Positions 24,870 through 32,603 of a stretch of 64,000 bases of DNA are shown here, piece after piece. The position numbers and the translations under genes were made by a program. The stretch covers positions 62,001 to 126,000 of the forward strand of contig CACWID010000003.1 of NCBI GenBank assembly GCA_902760865.1, in the 5' to 3' direction. Below the pieces are notes generated by a model, which did no database searches, had not been told where the DNA came from, and worked only from the letters and a program-made list of their open reading frames with translations. The first letter of the stretch is position 1. Each line of letters begins with the position of its first letter. Source of the DNA: an uncultured Bacteroidales bacterium (GTDB lineage: Bacteria; Bacteroidota; Bacteroidia; Bacteroidales; Muribaculaceae).

Positions 24870-24951
24870 TGTAGTAACAATTTAATGTTGATATTTATTA
24901 GTTCGTTCTGTTTGATTATTCAGTTTGCAATTTCCGTGCCAAGTCATCAAA

Positions 24952-25938
24952 TCACTGTACTTCAACATATCTGACTGGCTCTGCAGCAGGCAGGATGCCC
25001 GTCTGGAGGATGATTTTCTGTCCGATGACACCGGTCAGGAAGGTGAAGAACCCGTGGTCGAGCATGCCGTTGTAAGATGCATCGATGGCCCAGATTTCAC
25101 GCACCAGGGGGTATTCACCACTGTAGATATGGGCTTGGTAGGGCTTCACGCCTTGCACCTTGTCGTCACCACGCAGCGGCATCACCTTGATGCGGTCGGT
25201 AAAGTCGATGACACTCACCTCGTTGTTGTTCTTGAGTTCCTCATATTTCTCGGCAATGGGTTTCTCGGCGGCCTTCAGGTCGCTGGTAATCCAGCTGACG
25301 CCGATAAAACCGATTACATTTTTATACTTTTCAACGGCATCAAATACGTCAAGGCTCGACTGACGTGCGTACACGTTGGGACCGAAGTTGCCGCCATTGA
25401 GGAATTTGTTCTTCATATAGTGGACGACGCCGGTGCCCGAGCCGTCGAACATGACCTTGATGGTATCGTTCTTGAGTTTGGTGGGGAATACCTCGCCCCA
25501 GCGTTTCACCTTACCGGTGAAAATGTCACGCAGGTCCTCCATCGACAGCTCGTCGATGTCGTTCTGCTTGTTGACGATGATTGCAATGGCGTCCACCGCA
25601 ATCATCCTGGTGCGATAACCGCGGCCGGCCTTCTTGAGAAGCTTCTTCTGCTCGGCTGTCAAGTCATGGGACGTGATGATCAGGTCCACCTTTTTGTTGA
25701 AGAGCGAGTCAAGGGCAGCACCCTCGTTCACATAGTCGGGCATGATGCTGGCCTCGGGGTACTGGTACTCAAACACGGCGATCTCCTGTTCCAGCACGCT
25801 CTGGAACGACTCGTCACACATGATGCGCGCTATGCCGCGCGTGCTGGTGCTCTTGGGACGACGGTCACCACAGGCCGATGCCAGCATCGCCAGCACCAGC
25901 AGTGACACCATCACCAGTATATTACTTCTTCTCATCAT
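24952..25938 (-). CDS. PstS-like phosphate/anion-binding lipoprotein
   Basis: About 328 residues. A lipoprotein signal (NILVMVSLLVLAMLASAC, lipobox ASAC) is followed by a type II periplasmic binding protein fold of the PstS family: RGIARIMCDESFQSVLEQEI, the DLIITSHDLT region, FDGSGTGVVHYM with the anion-binding S-G-T-G loop, and VIGFIGVSW. Start choice: an upstream in-frame ATG at 26004 lies inside the preceding gene and gives a charged leader. ATG 25938 (or 25935) gives a normal lipoprotein signal and a short overlap with the upstream stop at 25922. No PstCAB or PhoU genes are adjacent, so classical phosphate import is unproven. Confidence 0.85.
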   Translation of the reverse strand: MMRRSNILVMVSLLVLAMLASACGDRRPKSTSTRGIARIMCDESFQSVLEQEIAVFEYQYPEASIMPDYVNEGAALDSLFNKKVDLIITSHDLTAEQKKLLKKAGRGYRTRMIAVDAIAIIVNKQNDIDELSMEDLRDIFTGKVKRWGEVFPTKLKNDTIKVMFDGSGTGVVHYMKNKFLNGGNFGPNVYARQSSLDVFDAVEKYKNVIGFIGVSWITSDLKAAEKPIAEKYEELKNNNEVSVIDFTDRIKVMPLRGDDKVQGVKPYQAHIYSGEYPLVREIWAIDASYNGMLDHGFFTFLTGVIGQKIILQTGILPAAEPVRYVEVQ

Positions 25939-26221
25939 CTTTATTGTCCTCCAATGCTTTAAGACGTTCGCTATAGGTCGTGTACTGCTCCTCCTCGTCG
26001 TCATAGCGGCGCATGCCGTAGGTGTGCTCGCCCTTTACCTCGCGATAACCGCGATAGAGGCCATAGGCCGCAAAAACGACGGCAAAGAACCAGCTGAGAT
26101 ACCGTGGCAGGAGAAAGACATTCATGACCATCATCGCAGCCACGCCCAAGTAGAACAGCACCATGAAAATGCCGAAGAACATCTTCACCTTTTGTACCAT
26201 ACCAGATTGTTTGTTACTCAT
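25922..26221 (-). CDS. small membrane protein, first gene of the PstS-like/TPR unit
   Basis: 99 residues with two transmembrane helices (MFFGIFMVLFYLGVAAMMV and LSWFFAVVFAAYGLYRGY, roughly residues 14-33 and 42-60) and a charged cytoplasmic tail rich in Glu, Asp, Arg and Lys. The family is not one I can name. Its stop overlaps the start of the PstS-like gene by about 17 bases, which implies translational coupling and a shared job in the inner membrane. A -7-like element lies at 26309-26316, giving a leader of about 85 bases. Confidence 0.75.
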   Translation of the reverse strand: MSNKQSGMVQKVKMFFGIFMVLFYLGVAAMMVMNVFLLPRYLSWFFAVVFAAYGLYRGYREVKGEHTYGMRRYDDEEEQYTTYSERLKALEDNKDDEKK

Positions 26222-26308
26222 TTCTGTTGTCTATTTTCAACTATAGCCTAACGGACGTTACTGCCCTTAGACTACCATTCCTCAAAATGGTTTACAACTA
26301 TCAAACGA

Positions 26309-26316
26309 CAAAATTA
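26309..26316 (-). promoter_or_regulatory. -7-like element for the 26221-23244 unit
   Basis: The minus strand reads TAATTTTG. No convincing upstream box is seen. Confidence 0.4.
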
Positions 26317-26452
26317 ACAATTAATCCCGATTTACCATGTTAAATTAATAAAATTTCTTGCATGTCTGAGATAAAAATCGCCGAATCGGACCAGTGGATT
26401 TATTCACTTTAATTTGACAAGCAGAAAAAACAGGAATAATTCAGTAAAATTG

Positions 26453-26483
26453 TTGTACATTATAAATAAATAATGTATCTTTG
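26453..26483 (+). promoter_or_regulatory. strong orphan promoter
   Basis: TTG at 26453-26455, a 20-base spacer, and TATCTTTG at 26476-26483 followed by C. This is the best-spaced promoter in the region, yet no plus-strand gene lies downstream. Confidence 0.75.
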
Positions 26484-26489
26484 CAACAC

Positions 26490-26560
26490 CTTAAATCAAA
26501 CTTTTATTCATACTATTTTTTCCTAGGGCACCTTCGTTGTGAAACGAAGTGCTTTTTTTA
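26490..26560 (+). ncRNA. candidate small RNA, about 70 nt
   Basis: Transcription from the promoter at 26453-26483 would begin near 26490. It would run through an unstructured A/U-rich stretch into a terminator hairpin (GCAC, one bulged C, TTCGTT at 26528-26538 with AACGAAGTGC at 26543-26552) followed by seven T. There is no open frame of note. On both sides the next genes are on the minus strand, so the unit is free-standing. No known family is recognised. Confidence 0.6.
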
Positions 26561-26615
26561 CCGACCAACACACTCCGATAATTCCGTTATTCCCGTTTAA
26601 AGCATAAGAAAAAAC

Positions 26616-26655
26616 AACAGGTGGCAACAAGGACGATACCCTGTTGCCACCTGTT
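26616..26655 (-). terminator. terminator of the proS transcript
   Basis: A 14-bp perfect stem (26616-26629 with 26642-26655). Read on the minus strand it is followed by GTTTTTTCTT. Confidence 0.85.
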
Positions 26656-26701
26656 ATTCTTTCAGCAGCCCTCCCCATCCTCCGATGGAGCGCCCACATA
26701 A

Positions 26702-26758
26702 TAGCTAAAGGCTAAAGGCTAACAGCTAAAGGCTAATAGCTAATAGCTAATGGCTAAA
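26702..26758. repeat. 7-bp tandem array, units of the form GCTAANN, eight copies
   Basis: Units are GCTAAAG, GCTAAAG, GCTAACA, GCTAAAG, GCTAATA, GCTAATA, GCTAATG and a final GCTAA. The array ends next to the proS stop codon (26759-26761). Confidence 0.92.
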
Positions 26759-28240
26759 TCAATAATTGCGTGCGAAGATCACACGACGCTTGCTGGGCTT
26801 GCCGCTATAGACGCACTTGCCCTCCTCCTCAGGAGCATCCAGAGGGATGCAGCGGATGGTCGCCTTAGTCTCTTCCTTGATCTTGTCCTCGGTCTCGCTG
26901 GTGCCGTCCCAGTGTGCCAGGATGAAGCCGCCCTTCTCGATCTGATCCTTGAATTCCTCCCAGGTGTCCACCTTGTAGGTCATGCGCTCACGCTGATTGA
27001 GGGCCTTGGTGTAGATATTCTGCTGGATTTCCTCGAGCAGGTCCTTGACACGGTTCTCGATGCCGTCGAGCTGCTCACTGCTCTTCTCGAGCGTGTCGCG
27101 GCGCATCACCTCGATAGTGCCGGACTCGATGTCACGGGCACCGAGCACAAGGCGAACGGGAACACCCTTGAGCTCGTAGTCAGCAAACTTGAAGCCCGGG
27201 CGCTTGTTATCGGCGTTGTCATACTTGACCGAGACGCCCATGCCGCGCAGGTTGGCAACGATGGGTTCTACCACCTTGTCGATCTGCTCCAGCTGGTCGT
27301 TGGTCTTGTAGACGGGAACGATGACAACCTGGATGGGAGCCAGATGCGGAGGCAGCACCAGACCGTTGTCGTCGCTGTGGGTCATGATCAGGGCACCCAT
27401 CAGGCGCGTCGATACACCCCACGACGTGGCCCACACGTCCTGCAGCTTGTTCTCCTTGTCGATGAACTTCACGTCAAAGGCCTTGGCGAAGTTCTGGCCC
27501 AGGAAGTGGCTCGTACCTGACTGCAGGGCCTTGCCGTCCTGCATCATGGCCTCGATGGTGTAGGTCTCGAGGGCACCGGCGAAGCGCTCATTCGGGGTCT
27601 TGATACCCTTGATGACGGGCACTGCCATGTATTTCTCGGCGAAGTCGGCATAGACGTTCAGCATCTCAATGGCCTTGGCCTCAGCCTCTTCCTTGGTAGC
27701 GTGGGCGGTGTGGCCCTCCTGCCACAGGAACTCGGCGGTGCGCAGGAACATGCGGGTGCGCATCTCCCAACGGAACACGTTGGCCCACTGGTTGATGAGC
27801 AGAGGCAGGTCACGGTAGCTGTTGATCCAGTTGCGGTAGGTGTTCCAGATGATGGTCTCGCTGGTGGGACGGATAACCAGTTCCTCCTCCAGGCGGGCAG
27901 CGGGGTCAACCACGACACCCTTGCCGTTCGGGTCATTCATCAGGCGGTAGTGGGTAACCACGGCGCACTCCTTGGCGAAGCCCTCCACATGGTCAGCCTC
28001 ACGGCTAAGGAACGACTTCGGGATGAGCAGGGGGAAATAAGCGTTCTGCACGCCCGTTGCCTTGAACATATCGTCCAGCTGGCGCTGCATCTTCTCCCAG
28101 ATTGCGTAGCCGTAGGGCTTGATGACCATACAACCGCGCACAGCCGACTGCTCAGCGAGATCGGCCTTCACTACCAGTTCATTATACCATTGAGAGTAAT
28201 TATCAGCTCTCTTCGTTAAATCCTTTAATTCTTTTGCCAT
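26759..28240 (-). CDS. proS: prolyl-tRNA synthetase, short eukaryote/archaea-type
   Basis: 493 residues, the length of ProRS lacking the bacterial editing insertion. It charges tRNA-Pro with proline. Class II motifs are visible: motif 2 in the [24 protein letters not shown] region and motif 3 in the [15 protein letters not shown] segment. The anticodon-binding domain ([10 protein letters not shown]...) and the C-terminal ProRS-type extension ending in FARNY are also present. This ProRS type is normal in Bacteroidota. A heptad array and then a strong terminator lie directly downstream. Confidence 0.97.
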   Translation of the reverse strand: MAKELKDLTKRADNYSQWYNELVVKADLAEQSAVRGCMVIKPYGYAIWEKMQRQLDDMFKATGVQNAYFPLLIPKSFLSREADHVEGFAKECAVVTHYRLMNDPNGKGVVVDPAARLEEELVIRPTSETIIWNTYRNWINSYRDLPLLINQWANVFRWEMRTRMFLRTAEFLWQEGHTAHATKEEAEAKAIEMLNVYADFAEKYMAVPVIKGIKTPNERFAGALETYTIEAMMQDGKALQSGTSHFLGQNFAKAFDVKFIDKENKLQDVWATSWGVSTRLMGALIMTHSDDNGLVLPPHLAPIQVVIVPVYKTNDQLEQIDKVVEPIVANLRGMGVSVKYDNADNKRPGFKFADYELKGVPVRLVLGARDIESGTIEVMRRDTLEKSSEQLDGIENRVKDLLEEIQQNIYTKALNQRERMTYKVDTWEEFKDQIEKGGFILAHWDGTSETEDKIKEETKATIRCIPLDAPEEEGKCVYSGKPSKRRVIFARNY

Positions 28241-28282
28241 TTTATTATTGTTATCTGTTCTAATTTTTCAGTAATCAACCCA

Positions 28283-28339
28283 ATACCTAATAATCTAAGG
28301 TCTAAAGTCTAACATCTAACGTCTAAAATCTAAAGTCTA
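28283..28339. repeat. 7-bp tandem array, units NNTCTAA, seven copies; supplies the stop codon of the OmpA-like gene
   Basis: Units from the right-hand part are AATCTAA, GGTCTAA, AGTCTAA, CATCTAA, CGTCTAA, AATCTAA and AGTCTAT. On the minus strand this is TTAGAC-like, the same motif as the array at 5658. The stop codon of the 28981-28337 gene (TAG, minus strand 28339-28337) lies in the last unit. Confidence 0.92.
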
Positions 28340-28981
28340 TTTCTCCTTAGAGATATGACTGATGTTGATGACGCCCTTCTTGGCCTGCTGCAGCATCGTC
28401 TTCTCGGGAACAAGATAGATTTCCAGGCGACGGTTGCGCTTGCGGTTCTCGACCGAGTTGTTGTCCACAATGGGGTCGGTATCGCCCAATGCATAGGGAA
28501 CAACATAGTCCACACTGCCGTGCTCGTCAAACCAGTCAAAGATTGCGTTCACGCGCTGGCGCGTCAGGTTGAGCGTATAGGCCTCGCTGCCCGTGTTGTC
28601 GCTGTGCATCACCAGGAGCATCTTGTAGAAACCGGGATTCTTGATCATCCTCAAGAAGGGCTCCAGGCGCTCCTCGCCAATCTTGTTCAGCACCGTGTCG
28701 TTGGCATTAAACAGCTGGCTGGCAGGAATGGTGATGACAATCACCTCGTCATCGCGCATGATTTCCACATCATAGTTCGATTTCTTGAACGCCACCGCCA
28801 TGTCATACTGGTATTCCTGTATTCTGTCGGCATGTTTATCGTTCTTGATTTCAGGCAGCTCAAGGTTCTCGTCAAGTGACAGGTCATAGATGTCATAATC
28901 GTCCTTGGCGTTAAGCGTCTGCTGCCCCGCCAGCATCAGCAGGGCCATCAAAGCAATGATGATATGTTTTGAACGTCGCAT
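28337..28981 (-). CDS. OmpA-family C-terminal domain protein
   Basis: 214 residues. A signal peptide (IIIALMALLMLAGQQTLNA) is followed by a linker and an OmpA-like peptidoglycan-binding domain (about residues 85-195): VITIPASQLFNANDTVL, a MLLVMHSDNTGSEAYTL segment in place of the usual G-H-T-D/S, NLTRQRVNAIFDWF, and the RKRNRRLEIYLVP strand. Such domains anchor envelope proteins to peptidoglycan. There is no beta-barrel. It lies 17 bases after rimM on the same strand. Confidence 0.88.
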   Translation of the reverse strand: MRRSKHIIIALMALLMLAGQQTLNAKDDYDIYDLSLDENLELPEIKNDKHADRIQEYQYDMAVAFKKSNYDVEIMRDDEVIVITIPASQLFNANDTVLNKIGEERLEPFLRMIKNPGFYKMLLVMHSDNTGSEAYTLNLTRQRVNAIFDWFDEHGSVDYVVPYALGDTDPIVDNNSVENRKRNRRLEIYLVPEKTMLQQAKKGVINISHISKEK

Positions 28982-28998
28982 TAGTCCATGTTTTAATC

Positions 28999-29535
28999 TC
29001 AGTCGTTCAACTCAATGAGGCCTTCAGGTAGGTCCATGACCATAACTTTCTCGTCAGTATCAAACTCCACGATCAACTCATCGTTGGCCGGCACCATGAT
29101 GTCAACATCGCCACGGCGCGTGATGAACAGCGCATTGTCGGTCTGTTCATCGACGGCGACAATCTCGCCGACCGTGCTGCCGTCACTGTCCCTCAGCTCA
29201 TAACCGATGAAGTAGTCCAGCGGATAGCCGTCGGCATCGGCATCCTCGCACGCCTGGGCGTAGTCGCGCTTGAGGGCAAAGATGTCCTTGTTCACCAGGC
29301 TGACCACGTCATGCTCGTTGACGATGCCGTCGATGCTCAGCAGGACGGTCTCGGCGCTCTTGGTGCGGCAGGCATTGACAAAGAAAGGCACATAGATGCC
29401 ATCCATGTCACTGACCAGGCAGCTCAGCGACTGCAGCACATCAACGTCCACATCGATCGTCGCCGAGATTTCTCCGGCAACGCCATGCGGCTTGTTGTAG
29501 TGCCCCACCAATATCAGTTCCTCGCGCCTAATCAT
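28999..29535 (-). CDS. rimM: ribosome maturation factor RimM
   Basis: 178 residues. The N-terminal RimM beta-barrel opens with the conserved LVGHYNKPHGVAGEI motif. The C-terminal PRC-barrel carries LDYFIGYELRDSDGSTVGEI and ends IMVPANDELIVEFD...VMDLPEGLIEL, the usual family ending. It binds ribosomal protein S19 and helps mature the 30S head. It is downstream of the DUF4290 gene, separated by a heptad array. Confidence 0.95.
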   Translation of the reverse strand: MIRREELILVGHYNKPHGVAGEISATIDVDVDVLQSLSCLVSDMDGIYVPFFVNACRTKSAETVLLSIDGIVNEHDVVSLVNKDIFALKRDYAQACEDADADGYPLDYFIGYELRDSDGSTVGEIVAVDEQTDNALFITRRGDVDIMVPANDELIVEFDTDEKVMVMDLPEGLIELND

Positions 29536-29544
29536 AATAATTAC

Positions 29545-29618
29545 ACCTAAAACCTATCACCTAAAGTCTAATGTCTAGAATCTAATGTCTAGAATCTAAA
29601 GCCTAAAGTCTAAACCTA
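29545..29618. repeat. 7-bp tandem array, ten copies; supplies the stop codon of the DUF4290 gene
   Basis: Units are ACCTAAA, ACCTATC, ACCTAAA, GTCTAAT, GTCTAGA, ATCTAAT, GTCTAGA, ATCTAAA, GCCTAAA and GTCTAAA. The TAG stop of the 30212-29616 gene (minus strand) forms the end of the array. All ten units share CTA at positions 3-5. Confidence 0.92.
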
Positions 29619-30212
29619 CTTCTTTTTCTTCTTCTTGCCGGCAGGCTGTGCGGGCTTCACGATCTGGTATTCGTGCAGGTGGTGCGTCTCGGGGTCGAGA
29701 CGTATCACGCCATGGCTGTAGTGAGCCAGGTCACGGAAGATTTTAGCATCTTCCACATCCTCGTTGTTGATTTGGAAGATGAGCTTCTTCATGTGGTTGG
29801 CCAGAAGCATCACCAGGGCATCACGCTCCTCACCCTCGGGGTACTCGGCAGCGCGTGCAATCATACGCTCGATGTTCTTGCCGTAGTGACGGAACTTGAT
29901 GGGTTCCAGCTCATAGCGGATAGGATCGGGCTTGGTGTCCAGGTTCTCCTCCCTGATAATGTCGTCAAAGGGGAAATCCACGTCCAGCTGGAAACCGCTC
30001 ATGATCATCAGGTGGTCCCACAGCTTGTGCTGGTAGTCGGTCTCGGCACGCAGCAGCGGGAACATGTTGGCCATGTTCTGAACGATGGTATAAGCGCAGT
30101 GGGTGCGCTCGTCGCGGTTCTCGATGGTCAGGCAATGGTCCACCATCTGCTGTATGTTGCGCCCGTATTCGGGCAGCACCAGTTTCTTGAGTTGTGAGTT
30201 ATAGGTCAGCAT
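29616..30212 (-). CDS. DUF4290 family protein
   Basis: 198 residues from ATG 30212. The family is restricted to Bacteroidota and has no known function. The conserved opening LTYNSQLKKLVLPEYGRNIQ, the central FRHYGKNIERMI and the C-terminal lysine-rich tail (KKKKKK) are seen. A longer frame starts at 30251, but a TATTTTTG -7 element at 30219-30226 lies between the two starts, so translation from 30212 is favoured. Only six bases separate the element from the ATG, so the transcript would have almost no leader. Confidence 0.88.
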   Translation of the reverse strand: MLTYNSQLKKLVLPEYGRNIQQMVDHCLTIENRDERTHCAYTIVQNMANMFPLLRAETDYQHKLWDHLMIMSGFQLDVDFPFDDIIREENLDTKPDPIRYELEPIKFRHYGKNIERMIARAAEYPEGEERDALVMLLANHMKKLIFQINNEDVEDAKIFRDLAHYSHGVIRLDPETHHLHEYQIVKPAQPAGKKKKKK

Positions 30213-30218
30213 AGTTTG

Positions 30219-30226
30219 CAAAAATA
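30219..30226 (-). promoter_or_regulatory. -7 element directly before the DUF4290 start
   Basis: The minus strand reads TATTTTTG, C, then AAACT and ATG. It decides the start codon at 30212. Confidence 0.6.
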
Positions 30227-30273
30227 ATACATTTTTTTCAATTGCGGGCAATCATGTCCGCAATTTTGTTCTA

Positions 30274-30984
30274 TCAGCCCTGCAAGGCCTGTATCGGGTT
30301 CTTGGGCTTGGTAGCCTGGAACTCCTTGAGATAGAGCGGTGTGCTATAGGCCACATCGATGAAATCCTGGCCGCGATAGGCGCGCTCGGCAAGAGCCAGC
30401 ATATCGACAGCGACGGGTTTGATGCCGCCGATGAAGCGCACGTTGTCGCGCGTCAGCACCTGACGGGCCTTATCGCTGCCATTACCCATCATCACCAGCG
30501 TGTAACCCTGCCCTATCAGGTCCTCGAACGAGTGCTCGTCAAGGATCATCGCCTGGGGCTCCAGCAGGGGCTCGAGCGCGGCAGTATAGGCCGCGGTATA
30601 GACCTCCATGCGGCGGGCGTCAATCATGGGGACGTAGGCCACCTTGTCCTCTTCGATGAAGTGGTTGAACATCGTGCTCACCGTCAGCAGCTGCAGGGTG
30701 TTGACGCCGATGAGCGGCACCTGTAGGCCGAAGGCCAGTCCCTTGGCCTCGCTCAACCCGATGCGCAGGCCCGTATAGGAACCGGGGCCGATGCTCACGG
30801 CAATCGCGTCAAGCTTCATTTCCCTCGTGCGGGCATAATCCAGCATATCCTTGACATACTGGCTCAGCAGGGTGGCATGGGTCTGGCCCTCGTAGTTCTC
30901 ACGATGGTCAACGACCTGTCCCTCGCTGGTCAGCGCAACAGAGCACACGTCTGTCGATGTCTCTATATTCAATATATTAGCCAT
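30274..30984 (-). CDS. tsaB: tRNA threonylcarbamoyladenosine biosynthesis protein TsaB
   Basis: 236 residues of the ASKHA fold. The first strand (ILNIETSTDVCSVALT) and the IGPGSYTGLRIGLSEAKGLAFG motif are typical of TsaB, as are the PLIGVNTLQLL segment and the PMIDARRMEVYTA region. TsaB is the scaffold partner of TsaD in making t6A37 on ANN-decoding tRNAs. The promoter TACCTTTG is at 31006-31013, about 21 bases upstream of the ATG. Confidence 0.95.
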   Translation of the reverse strand: MANILNIETSTDVCSVALTSEGQVVDHRENYEGQTHATLLSQYVKDMLDYARTREMKLDAIAVSIGPGSYTGLRIGLSEAKGLAFGLQVPLIGVNTLQLLTVSTMFNHFIEEDKVAYVPMIDARRMEVYTAAYTAALEPLLEPQAMILDEHSFEDLIGQGYTLVMMGNGSDKARQVLTRDNVRFIGGIKPVAVDMLALAERAYRGQDFIDVAYSTPLYLKEFQATKPKNPIQALQG

Positions 30985-31005
30985 CTACTCTATCTAAAAA
31001 ACGTG

Positions 31006-31013
31006 CAAAGGTA
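31006..31013 (-). promoter_or_regulatory. -7 element for tsaB
   Basis: The minus strand reads TACCTTTG followed by C, about 21 bases before ATG 30984. Confidence 0.7.
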
Positions 31014-31175
31014 CGCAAAATTGTTGACACAGCCGTTAAATCACGTGAAAAAGCGCCACAATCAACACTCCACAACCATTACGGCAACCCCATAGCACCC
31101 TGTCTTTGCCGTCAACCATGTAGGCAGCAGTTCCTCGCGGCTTGGTGAAAGTTGCCCATCACATTACACACAAGA

Positions 31176-31215
31176 ACCCAGGGTCGCACAGGCCGATGGC
31201 CTGTGTGCCCTGGGT
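31176..31215. repeat. long GC-rich hairpin in the tsaB/LRR gap
   Basis: ACCCAGGG and CACAGGCC (31176-31194) pair with GGCCTGTG and CCCTGGGT (31198-31215) around a 3-base loop, with a small internal mismatch. A second palindrome (GGCGTTGTTAACGCC) lies near 31280-31295. The gap 31014-31309 shows no gene. The hairpin has no U-tract on either strand and looks like a dispersed palindromic repeat. Confidence 0.6.
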
Positions 31216-31309
31216 AGAAATCGAACGCCTTGCCGAGGCAAATTGAGCACACGACTCGTCCGCGTTGTCCAGTACGCGGCGTTGTTAACGCCGCCATTCA
31301 CCGACCGCC

Positions 31310-32317
31310 TTACTCCTCAGGCTCAGGCTCATCGCTGGGCCAGGAACCGGAGAGCAGATAGTTGATCAGCGTGGTCACGTCGCTGATGGTTACCTTGCCG
31401 TCACCGTCGGTGTCAGCGCCAGAAACGCCAGAGGCGGTGTTGGAGAGCAGACTATTGATCAACGTGGTCACGTCGCCGATGGTTACCTTACCGTCACCGT
31501 CCACGTCACCCTTCTGGGCCGCACCGATGATGTGGGTGAACTGGGACCACATGTTAGCCGTGGAATAATAGGGAACCGATTCGCCGGGGACACGCAGCTG
31601 GGCATTGCTGTACACTGAGGTGGAGAAACAATCCAGCGAAGCGCAGTAGGGCGGATTCTCGGCCTCACAAGTGACGATGGTCAGGTTGTCACAGCCGTAG
31701 AACGACCGCTCACCCATGTCCTCGACAGAGCTGGGAATCACCACCGATGTCAGACCCGTGCAGTTCTTGAAGGCCTCGTCGAGATAGCGCACAGCCGCCG
31801 GGATGGTCACCTCGGTCAAGCTGCTACAGCCCTTGAATGTGCCATAAAGCTCAGTAACACCGCTGGGGATGTTGACGCTGGTCAGGTTTGTGCAGTAGTA
31901 GAACGCATTCCAGCCCAGAGAAGTCACCGAGTTAGGGATGTCGATGCTGGTCAGCGAGATACAGTTGCCGAAAGCACTCTCGCCAATATACTGCAGTGTG
32001 GTCGGCAACGAGATGCTGGTGATGGAACTACCATAGAAGGCCGACTCTCCGATGCCAGTCACAGTAGCGTTCACAGTCCAGAACTCACCATAGTAAAAAC
32101 CTTGAACCTCAATCGTCACAGTCTCAGGGATGACAATGTCTCCACTGTAATTTCCAGAGGGCAAAGCTGACACCTCGACGGTGTAAGGGTAAGAATTAGT
32201 AACGGTGTAGTTGATGCCACTTACCATCTCGGCGCGGGATACCAAAGAGACTCCTGCAACGAGGACCAGCAGCCATACTACTTTCAGCCACGAGTACGTC
32301 AAAATCTGCTTTTTCAT
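31310..32317 (-). CDS. BspA-type leucine-rich repeat surface protein with dockerin-type repeats
   Basis: 335 residues. A signal peptide (VVWLLVLVAGVSLVSRA) precedes a beta-rich stretch and about six LRR_5 (BspA-type) repeats with the I.LP..L..IG..AF..C..L pattern, for example SLPTTLQYIGESAFGNC and DIPNSVTSLGWNAFYYC. Two dockerin-type repeats (GDVDGDGKVTIGDVTTLIN and ADTDGDGKVTISDVTTLIN) and an acidic tail ending EPEPEE follow. BspA-like repeats mediate binding to host matrix or other bacteria in some species. The protein should be exported; how it is fixed to the surface is not clear. Confidence 0.88.
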   Translation of the reverse strand: MKKQILTYSWLKVVWLLVLVAGVSLVSRAEMVSGINYTVTNSYPYTVEVSALPSGNYSGDIVIPETVTIEVQGFYYGEFWTVNATVTGIGESAFYGSSITSISLPTTLQYIGESAFGNCISLTSIDIPNSVTSLGWNAFYYCTNLTSVNIPSGVTELYGTFKGCSSLTEVTIPAAVRYLDEAFKNCTGLTSVVIPSSVEDMGERSFYGCDNLTIVTCEAENPPYCASLDCFSTSVYSNAQLRVPGESVPYYSTANMWSQFTHIIGAAQKGDVDGDGKVTIGDVTTLINSLLSNTASGVSGADTDGDGKVTISDVTTLINYLLSGSWPSDEPEPEE

Positions 32318-32527
32318 CGCTAGTTAATAATTAATTGGAGGATTACCGTCAGCCCACCAGCAACCCGTGTGTTGAACTAAATACAGAGCGCGGACTGATC
32401 ATGCCCACCTTGCCGCAGGGATGGTCCAGCAGTTATATCCAGCAACGAAGTAAACAGGGCGCTCTTCATGTTGATACAATAGAACTCGACTGAAGGACCA
32501 CAGTTCCTTCAATCGCCTGCAAAATTA
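32318..32527 (-). promoter_or_regulatory. promoter and unusually long leader of the LRR protein gene
   Basis: The minus-strand -7 element TAATTTTG is at 32520-32527, about 200 bases before ATG 32317. The leader begins with a small hairpin (TGAAGGA / TCCTTCA, 32491-32511). It also contains a 30-codon open frame (ATG 32469 to TAG 32377) that overlaps no other gene. No known riboswitch is recognised. Confidence 0.5.
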
Positions 32528-32603
32528 CAAAAAACCATAGTAATAACCAAGGAATTACTACCAAAAAAAGGAGAAAAAAGAGGAGAGATAGCGAGAGGCT
32601 ATG

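Noticed and set aside
25939-26004. Upstream start (ATG 26004) of the PstS-like lipoprotein
   Set aside because: It would place 22 charged residues before a standard lipoprotein signal and lie deep inside the previous gene.
26702-26758. Possible CRISPR array
   Set aside because: The 7- and 9-bp units are far shorter than CRISPR repeats, there are no unique spacers, and no cas genes are nearby.
31176-31215. tRNA or terminator
   Set aside because: It is a single long stem with a 3-base loop, without a cloverleaf and without a U-tract on either strand.
31112-31297. 61-codon minus-strand frame in the tsaB/LRR gap
   Set aside because: It is made largely of the GC-rich hairpin at 31176-31215 and a second palindrome, with no protein-like features.
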